64,000 bases of DNA from Anthoceros angustus (taxonomy: Eukaryota; Streptophyta; Anthocerotopsida; Anthocerotales; Anthocerotaceae): the NCBI GenBank assembly GCA_010909165.1, contig MU008168.1, forward strand, positions 744,001-808,000. Direction: 5' to 3'. Position 1 is the first letter of the stretch. The number at the start of each line of letters is the position of its first letter. Made by a program: the position numbers and the translations under genes. The notes under the pieces were generated by a model that saw nothing but the letters and a program-made list of their open reading frames with translations, did no database searches and was not told the origin of the DNA. Shown here piece by piece: positions 57,580 to 64,000 of the stretch.

Positions 57580-60519
57580 ATGCCGGCCATGGCCAACCCG
57601 GAGGTGTTTGATCTCTACTTCCGGCGGGCCGATTTGAATGGAGATGGCCAGATCAGCGGCAATGAGGCCGTGGCATTCTTCCAGGGAGCCAATCTGCCGC
57701 AGGCGACGCTGGCCAAGATTTGGCAATTTGCGGACCAGGGACAGCGGGGGTTTCTGTCCAGGCCGGAATTCTACAATGCTCTCAAGCTCGTCACGGTGGC
57801 TCAGACCGGGCGGGAGCTCTCGTACGAAATTGTGCGTGCGGCTCTGGCCGGACCTGCAGCAGCGCAGATTCCTCCTCCGAAGATAGCCGCTCCCGGCGGT
57901 GTTGCAGGTGGCTTGGCTTCCCAGCCTCAGTCTCAGCCGCAGCCGCAGCCGCAGCCGCAGAGTTATGGTGCGAGTCCTTTGCCTGGTTTTTCTGCACGTC
58001 CTGTGCCTCTGACTCCTCCTCCGGGGCAGGTGAGGATAGGGACCGGGGGGCTGGGGCCAGATGGCACTCGTCCCTCAGGCCCTGGCACTTTTGGAACAGG
58101 TTCCGGTTTTCCGATGTTTACAACAGAGAATCGGCCTGGATCTTTCGGAGCTGACTCTTGGCCGAAGCCATCGGCTCCGGCCCCGGCACCGGCATCGGCC
58201 CCGGCTCCGGGGCCTGTATCTGCAGCGGCTGGCCAACTCCCGAGTCCGAGAGGCAGTGTGAATACTCTCCAGGGGAAGCCAGCAGCTTCTGCCGCTCCTG
58301 CTTTGGATGCGTTTGGTGCATTTTCCGGGGCAGGGTTCAAGGTGACTCCGACCAGCAGCAGCGCATCCTCCGATGCGTCACTTGGATTGGATGCTCTGAG
58401 CACGAGTTCTGTGAAGCCTGCGACAGCACCTGTGCAGCAGAAGCCTCAGGCGAGCAGCACTGCAGCTGTTTTTGGGGAGTCTACCTTTCAGGCGGAAGCT
58501 GGCCTTGCTCTTGTTCCCACTACGCCAGCGGTTACTCAGGCCGGGTCTGGTACTGTAGCTCCGACTCTTGTGGCAAGGCCTCCTGAGGTTAGCTCTGCTC
58601 TTGCAACGGCGGGTCCTCCTCCCACGTCTGCTGCCCCTTGGCCGAAGATGACTCAGGCTGATAAGCAGCGGTACTCTAAGGTGTTTGATGTGGTGGATAG
58701 GGACAAGGATGGGAAGATATCTGGTACAGAGGCTCGAGACCTTTTCCTCAGCTGGCAGCTGCCTAGGGAGGTGTTGAAGCAGGTATGGGACTTGTCAGAC
58801 CAGGATGGAGATAGTATGCTGTCGCTCAGAGAGTTCTGTACCGCTCTGTATCTTATGGATCGGTGGAGGGAGGGTCGGCCTCTTCCACCCGTTCTGCCTC
58901 CTGGCTTTCATTTGGACGAACCGGCCACTGATGAGTGGCAATCTATAGCAGCTAAACGTGTTGCTGAGGCACAGGAGGTGATGTCTCAGCAATCAGGAGG
59001 GTATAACGTGGCGCTTTGGCAGCGGGCTCCAGGCCTTGTTCAGCCTCAGGTACCTGTTGGGCCTGAGCAGCGGGGTCCAGGCTTTGTCCAGCCTCAGATG
59101 CAGCGTCCAGTGGTGGCTCCAGAGGCTGACAAAGCAGGGGCGTTCAAGTCGAAGCTTCCGGTTCTGGAGCCACATTTAGTTGCCCAGTTGCACAAAGATG
59201 AGCAGGAGGCACTCAAGTCGAAGCATCAGGAGGCGGAAGCTGCAGAGAAGAAGGCCTATGAGATGGACAGGGACATCATGGATTCCAAGGAGAAGATGGA
59301 GTTTTACAAGACCAAGCTGCAGGAGATCATACTTTTCAAGACTCGGTGTGACAACCGGCTGGCAGAAACTGTGGAGAGATCTGCGTCAGACAAGCGGGAG
59401 GTTGAGGCTTTGTCTAAAAAGTATGACGAGAAATTTAAGCAAAGTGGAGAGTCTAACTCTCGTTTGCTAGCAGAAGAGGCTGCATTTCGAGATCTACAAC
59501 AGAGAAAGATGGATCTGTACCATGCCATTGCAAAGATGGACGAGGGTGGGGATGGGAATGTCCTACTGCAGAAGCAGGCAGATCGCATCTCACAGGATTT
59601 GGATGAATTGAGAAAAGCTCTCAATGAGCGTGCCAAACGCCTTGGTCTCAAAGTGAAAGCGTCTGTGGCTACGGAGCCACCATTTGGATGGCAACCTGGC
59701 CTTCAGGAGACAGCGGCTGAGTGGGATGAGGACTGGGATAAATTTGACGATGAGGGTTTTACACCTGTGGATGAAGCCCCAAGCCAGGAACCAGCTGACA
59801 AGATTGAGGAGAACCATGTAATTCCTCCTGTTTCAGCTGCGACCAATGTAAGCGCACCTATTAGCTGGGATGATGGCACCTTCTTCGACGATGGGTTTGA
59901 GTTCCCTTCTGATTCAAAGTTGCCAGAGAATGGTGCGCACATTGCTGCTTCTGAGAAATTATCATCAACTGGTGGGTCTTTCAGAGCTGAAAGTGAGGAG
60001 GGATCTCCAAAAAGTGTAGCTGAGAGCACTCTCTTTTCTCACAGACATCAGTTTGACCCAGAGCCTGTTGAGAAGGAGGTTGTGGGGCCTCCCACTCTGA
60101 GATCCTTCGATGCTTTTGGTGACGCTCCTCTGGACATCAGATCTACGGATATTTCAAGTCCAGGCAGGGGTGACCATGGCAATGGACATTCCTTGGCAGA
60201 TGATTTTGCTGGATCTTTCACGTCATTTGCTTCTTCAAAAGATGAGAGCGACTTCTTCAACAGTTCTGCCGGTGGTACTTTTGGAACTTCTCTATTCACA
60301 GAGAGCCCTGCGCACGTCAAGACATATGCCCGCACGGATACCAGCCGTGAGACTTTCATGCGCTTCGATTCATTCAGCAGCGTGAAAGACACTCCTCGCC
60401 AGAAGTTTGGATCTTTTGATGATGATCCCTTCGCGGGAACAGGGCCATTTGGTGCAACTGCTGGGCAAGCTCAAGGAGGACAGACAACCAAACCATCATT
60501 TGATTGGAGTGCGTTTTAG
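57580..60519 (+). CDS. EH-domain endocytic protein (AtEH/Pan1-like)
   Basis: This resembles plant EH/Pan1 proteins of the TPLATE complex, which starts clathrin-mediated endocytosis at the plasma membrane. It is a single open frame of 979 aa; MANPEVF at residue 4 is an equally good start. EH domain 1 lies at about residues 8-95 (loop DLNGDGQISGNE; ANLPQATLAKIWQFAD). A P/A/S-rich linker follows, then EH domain 2 at about 355-450 (loop DRDKDGKISGTE; PREVLKQVWDLSDQDGD). A coiled coil lies at about 535-695. The C-terminal part is disordered with W-acidic and DPF-type adaptor-binding motifs (WDEDWDKFDDEGF, SWDDGTFFDDGFEF, DDDPF) and ends FDWSAF. The gene lacks introns although neighbours are intron-rich. 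Confidence 0.92.
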   Translation: MPAMANPEVFDLYFRRADLNGDGQISGNEAVAFFQGANLPQATLAKIWQFADQGQRGFLSRPEFYNALKLVTVAQTGRELSYEIVRAALAGPAAAQIPPPKIAAPGGVAGGLASQPQSQPQPQPQPQSYGASPLPGFSARPVPLTPPPGQVRIGTGGLGPDGTRPSGPGTFGTGSGFPMFTTENRPGSFGADSWPKPSAPAPAPASAPAPGPVSAAAGQLPSPRGSVNTLQGKPAASAAPALDAFGAFSGAGFKVTPTSSSASSDASLGLDALSTSSVKPATAPVQQKPQASSTAAVFGESTFQAEAGLALVPTTPAVTQAGSGTVAPTLVARPPEVSSALATAGPPPTSAAPWPKMTQADKQRYSKVFDVVDRDKDGKISGTEARDLFLSWQLPREVLKQVWDLSDQDGDSMLSLREFCTALYLMDRWREGRPLPPVLPPGFHLDEPATDEWQSIAAKRVAEAQEVMSQQSGGYNVALWQRAPGLVQPQVPVGPEQRGPGFVQPQMQRPVVAPEADKAGAFKSKLPVLEPHLVAQLHKDEQEALKSKHQEAEAAEKKAYEMDRDIMDSKEKMEFYKTKLQEIILFKTRCDNRLAETVERSASDKREVEALSKKYDEKFKQSGESNSRLLAEEAAFRDLQQRKMDLYHAIAKMDEGGDGNVLLQKQADRISQDLDELRKALNERAKRLGLKVKASVATEPPFGWQPGLQETAAEWDEDWDKFDDEGFTPVDEAPSQEPADKIEENHVIPPVSAATNVSAPISWDDGTFFDDGFEFPSDSKLPENGAHIAASEKLSSTGGSFRAESEEGSPKSVAESTLFSHRHQFDPEPVEKEVVGPPTLRSFDAFGDAPLDIRSTDISSPGRGDHGNGHSLADDFAGSFTSFASSKDESDFFNSSAGGTFGTSLFTESPAHVKTYARTDTSRETFMRFDSFSSVKDTPRQKFGSFDDDPFAGTGPFGATAGQAQGGQTTKPSFDWSAF

Positions 60520-61197
60520 CGGACCACGTACAAAGTGATGCTTTGTTGATATGGCATCTGTTCCTCAGCTTTCTATCATGCCTCCAGTGGCCTTGTTGAA
60601 AGGTAGGGTGGCAAGTAGGAAGCTACATATATTCCATGCTAGTCATACGTTCTTTCCGGCACACGAATCCTGCAAGGTTATCGTTGTTGACAATGTCTGG
60701 ACAGAATGGCTATGGCTCTGCCTACAGCCCAGGAGTATATCTGCGTTGGAGAAGGGCTCTATTGGTTAGGTAGAGGTAAGGGTCGAGTAATCATTCTGCA
60801 CTGCTGGTTATGTTGTTTTTCTTACGGAGTACACAACCATCCACATTGGTGGTGAAGGAGGTGCACCATTGCCTTTTCTGCGAGGGTTTTCTCTTGGTTC
60901 ATGCTATTTGCTGCGCTGAGGACCTCTTTCACAGCTATAGCTCGTCCTCCGACGGATCCCCGAGCCTCCCTGACAGGTGAAGGAGTCGATCTCTGTGCTG
61001 TATATCATTATATTGCCGGCTCCGAGCCATCTGTTCAAGAATGAAAAACCGGTGCTACGGATTTCTGTCCCGTCTTTAACCTTTGTTCATGGACGTTTTA
61101 CAGGTGCTCAGTACCCTCCCTTTTTGAAAATAAATACCTAGTCTAATGCGGCACAGACTTTGTAGCCTGGTTGCTGATATCAAAAATGTCAGGGTCG
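60520..61197. other. Convergent 3' region between EH gene and YqgF-like gene
   Basis: The 3' flanks of two convergent genes meet here. I see no gene, RNA or ordered repeat. Confidence 0.45.
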
Positions 61198-62592
61198 TCA
61201 GAAGTCTTCTTCATCGTCTCTTGCCCTACTCAATTTGAGTGCATCGTACTTTTCGAACAATCGCAGTTGCTCATCCACTTTCTTGGGCAGCACCAACTGG
61301 GCTTGCGCTCCACCGTTGTCGAAGTAGTTGCGCAGCAACATCTGTGACAACGAGAGAGCGTTGAAGCGAGTTGTGGACATTTGATAACAGTACAAAGCCA
61401 CGCTGTCCATGTGGTCTGGTAAGGGCACTAACCATTGCAGCATAGGCATCCAGAAAGTTCTTCCGTGAGCTCTTCTTGGAACCACTACGAGCAGGAAAGC
61501 ACTCTCTTTCAGCACATCGCTAGCCAACCATGCAGCTAACCATGCAGTAAGACAATGCGATTCTAGCAGCTGGCAGGACGTGAAAGAAGCATACTAGTCT
61601 ATCATGTACTCCATCGCATCCTGAGATGTTCCATATTCCTCATACAAGTACACCCGGCATCCTCTGCAAGAATCACACAGCGACATGCATCAAGAAAGCT
61701 CCATCTAACACAGCTGATGGAATTCCATCCTGACAATACATTCTCTGACCTGATCTGACCTGTCAGCAGCGTGCTGAGCTAGCCTCCCAGCAAAGGATCG
61801 AGTTTTGTTGGACTGGATCGTTTCCTTCCCATCCCAGGATCTGGGCAGCCCAACGATGAACTCATCAGCTCTCTGCAGAAACCATAAACCAACCGTGAAC
61901 TCATCAGCTCTCAGCAGAGGCCAAAAACCAAGGGTGCAATCTGGTGTCAGCAGCTTCAGAGTTGATGGGCACCATCCCGACCCTCCTGGCAAGGACAGAC
62001 TGCGTACAAACAGAACTTCACCTGCTTACTCGCCACGTCCAGTAAATGTGCTAACAGTTTGTCTCCCCGCAGCTGGGTCACCTGCAACGATCACCCACAG
62101 TGGAATTTACTTCACGATCCACATACAAGTCCCACATGAAAGAGGCACAACACGACGGGAAGGATGTTGCTTCAGAAACTTACAGACAAGGGAGACGGAG
62201 CGAAGCCCCTGAAGCTGATAGCAATACCTGTTCTGCTATCCCCAAAATCAACACCAACGCTGTGCTGCATTACGGTCGCCCCTTGCTCTCTGACAATCCT
62301 GGCGTTGGGTAGGAGCTTCTCTGCTGTGAGTTTCAAGTTGGCCCTCAACTCTGCCGTGTCCACTGGACTGCCCTTGGGTTCATCGCTGGAGTCTGAATTC
62401 AACTTCTGACCGACACAGCACCACGTCCTGCCACAAGAAAAAAAGGTTACAGACAGACTCCAAACATCCCCAGCAAATGATGGTTCTCGAGCCCGACGCT
62501 GACCTCTGAGACGGTGAGGCTGCTGGATAGCTCCTCGGGCGGAAATTGAAGCCAGGCCTTAAGTGCAGCGTAGCTGCCATTGCTGCCCACAA
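61198..62592 (-). CDS. YqgF/RuvX-like nuclease, probably organellar
   Basis: This is an RNase H-fold protein of the YqgF (RuvX) family, which in bacteria trims pre-16S rRNA. The CDS is complement(join(61198..61341,61433..61484,61595..61663,61760..61872,62022..62081,62184..62427,62504..62592)), seven exons, 256 aa versus about 140 in bacteria. The extension is N-terminal, with a basic R/S/P-rich start (MWAAMAATLHLRPGFNFRPR), likely a transit peptide. Catalytic motifs are SVGVDFGDSRTGIAIS (first Asp), FIVGLPRSWDGKETIQSNKTRSFAGRLA and FLDAYAAM (third Asp). The sequence just before exon 4 repeats its first ~21 bp (AGAGCTGATGAGTTCA..GTTGG). A plastid role in 16S maturation is inferred from the family. 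Confidence 0.9.
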
Positions 62593-63239
62593 CCTCCTAA
62601 GATTGGATGATCATGGATCCTGCCTGATGCTCCGGCCAGTGCATGATGTTCATCTGTTACTGCTAGGACAGAACAGTCCTCAAGCGTCGTAAGTGTCCAA
62701 GCGTGTCCTGGTTAAGTGTGGTCTGCTGTCGATTAAGGTTATGATGCAACTTGTCTGTCGGAGTGTTGCCGCCCTGCGAAAAGGGCATGGCATCGGTACC
62801 TCGTCATCCTGCTTCGCAATTCTCGACAGTGGGAAGGAAAAGTAGAAGCAGCAGCAGCAACAAGCTGGTTGTGGGTTGCTATGCACCATGTCGGAGGAGC
62901 TGTGACAAATTTTGTGGCTCGGCTGCGATTACTTGGGTTCGAGCTGTGAGCTGGCGATTCCGACATGCTCCGACGACGCTGGCAACGTTGAGGAACAGTG
63001 TGAGTGTGTAGTGTAACTACCGGTGTAGCAACTGGGTTCAGCTCTTCCAGCCATTGTGCCAACTTCGACGTGCTCCGTGTTCAGGTGGCACAGGAAGATC
63101 GGGGTCTTAAGAGTCCACCAGTTCTCCTGCAGCTCAGGTTTAACTCAACTCTTCTCTCTGGGTTGGCTCTCCTAAACCAGCTGTAGTTTGTCTGATTGCA
63201 ACACCTGAAGTCAAGATCTATGCCTGATGTTGTAGCACG
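62593..63239. other. Divergent region between YqgF-like gene and kinase
   Basis: The upstream regions of two divergent genes lie here. An open frame at 62751-63011 (+) with an S/R-rich start (MASVPRHPASQFSTVGRKSR) could be an N-terminal transit-peptide exon of the kinase, but I could not match splice phases with the next exon. Confidence 0.4.
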
Positions 63240-64000
63240 ATGGAGGAAGCCTATGATCAGCTTGCAGAGCGATTACTCTCAGCAGCAGAAAGGACACCTT
63301 CCAATTCCAAGTGAGATATTGCCATGAAGGCATGACTGTGGGTGCATCCAACCGGACATCCCCTTCATGAACAGCCCCAAGTTTTTTTCTGTTGGAAAGT
63401 AGGTGAGACAGAGCTTCCGGGTCAGAGGTCTGGACCATGTTGTTGACCGATCCTCTACAGATATGTGGTCGGGCTTGCAGGGCCACCAGGGGCTGGAAAA
63501 TCTACTGTGGCAAATGAGGTAGTCACCCGTTTAAATGCAATGTGGCGCCAAAGGAAACTCAACCAGGATGGGGCTATTGACGACCTTGCCGTTGCTCTTC
63601 CTATGGATGGGTTTCACCTGTACAGGCGGCAGCTGGACGCAATGAAGGTATGTGGAACTGCTTTTCTCTTGAGCACCATAACAATCCGCTGGCCACCTGG
63701 CTGCATACTCACTTTCCTTTTGCAGTTTTGGGTACGCAGTTTTTCTTAATTCCTCGATCTGTGCAGGATCCTGCTGCAGCACATGCTCGAAGAGGAGGTG
63801 AGTTTCGTGGATCTCCTCTTTCTTTCCTGCATCCTTAAGCTTTGTTTGGTTGTGCAGCTAACTGACTCATTCGACTACTTTCCAGCTCCTTGGACTTTCG
63901 ACCCAGCAAACCTATTGCAGGGCCTCGTCGATCTTCGCATTCAGGTTTGTAAACTAGTTTCGGATACGATATGCAAGTGCTACCTCCATTTAACCTATTC
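63240..64000 (+). CDS. P-loop kinase, uridine kinase/PRK-like (partial)
   Basis: This is a P-loop NTPase of the phosphoribulokinase/uridine kinase superfamily, resembling an uncharacterised plant protein. Exons seen are 63240..63310, 63461..63647, 63767..63797 and 63886..63944, in phase; the gene runs beyond the window. MEEAYDQLAERLLSAAER precedes KYVVGLAGPPGAGKSTVANEV with a Walker A motif (GPPGAGKS). Then come LPMDGFHLYRRQLDAMK (conserved MDGFH acidic motif), DPAAAHARRGAPWTFDPANLL and GLVDLRIQ. The start may be extended by an upstream targeting exon. The substrate is unknown; a nucleoside or small sugar-like acceptor is typical of the superfamily. Confidence 0.82.

Overview
This is a compact nuclear segment from a land plant. 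The evidence is spliceosomal introns of mostly 75-130 bp, plant gene types (a DYW-type PPR editing factor, plastid-type IF3, a GALS-like GT92 enzyme, an LPEAT2-like acyltransferase, a TPLATE-complex EH protein) and a nuclear-type tRNA-Arg(CCG). The short introns, closely packed genes and DYW PPR genes suggest a bryophyte or lycophyte rather than an angiosperm. A DYW protein argues against marchantiid liverworts and most green algae. The species cannot be fixed from the sequence.

Layout: 1-4.2 kb is AT-rich and repeat-bearing (a CCAAACG array, a 45-bp minisatellite, a 34-bp-arm inverted repeat). 4.8-10.4 kb has three minus-strand genes: the U5 snRNP 40-kDa WD40 protein, a ZNF330/NOA36 nucleolar protein and an aromatic amino-acid permease-like transporter. 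11.2-17.8 kb is a 27-exon CAND1. 18.2-19.9 kb holds a diverged long direct repeat. 20.4-21.6 kb is a decayed PPR-DYW gene with a tRNA-like element beside it. 22.2-23.8 kb is a lipid phosphate phosphatase and 24.6-27.6 kb an intact PPR-DYW gene (both plus). 27.8-28.7 kb is a dienelactone-hydrolase-like gene and 30.1-31.6 kb an F-box gene (both minus). 31.6-34.1 kb is AT-rich with short tandem repeats and ends in tRNA-Arg(CCG). 34.4-40.4 kb holds LPEAT2, a GALS-like GT92 and URM1 (all minus). 40.7-48.3 kb is SKI3 (plus), convergent with PAC2/PSMG2 (minus, to 49.9 kb). 50.6-54.6 kb holds plastid IF3 and LYAR (minus). 55.1-60.5 kb holds alpha-tubulin and the EH-domain protein (plus). 61.2-62.6 kb is a YqgF-like nuclease (minus), and from 63.2 kb a P-loop kinase (plus) runs off the end.

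There is no operon-like logic. Most genes are unrelated housekeeping functions: splicing, nucleolus, tRNA thiolation, RNA decay, proteasome assembly, SCF cycling, membrane lipids, cytoskeleton and endocytosis. Several pairs are divergent with short shared upstream regions (URM1/SKI3, LYAR/alpha-tubulin, YqgF/kinase). I found no clear undescribed multi-gene system. The most interesting signals are inferred GC-AG introns, the intact/decayed PPR-DYW pair, a divergent alpha-tubulin, an intronless EH gene in an intron-rich neighbourhood, repeat growth inside LYAR, and a foldback that could be a small-RNA precursor. Exon structures were built by hand from splice consensus, reading phase and remembered family sequence; no alignment was run.
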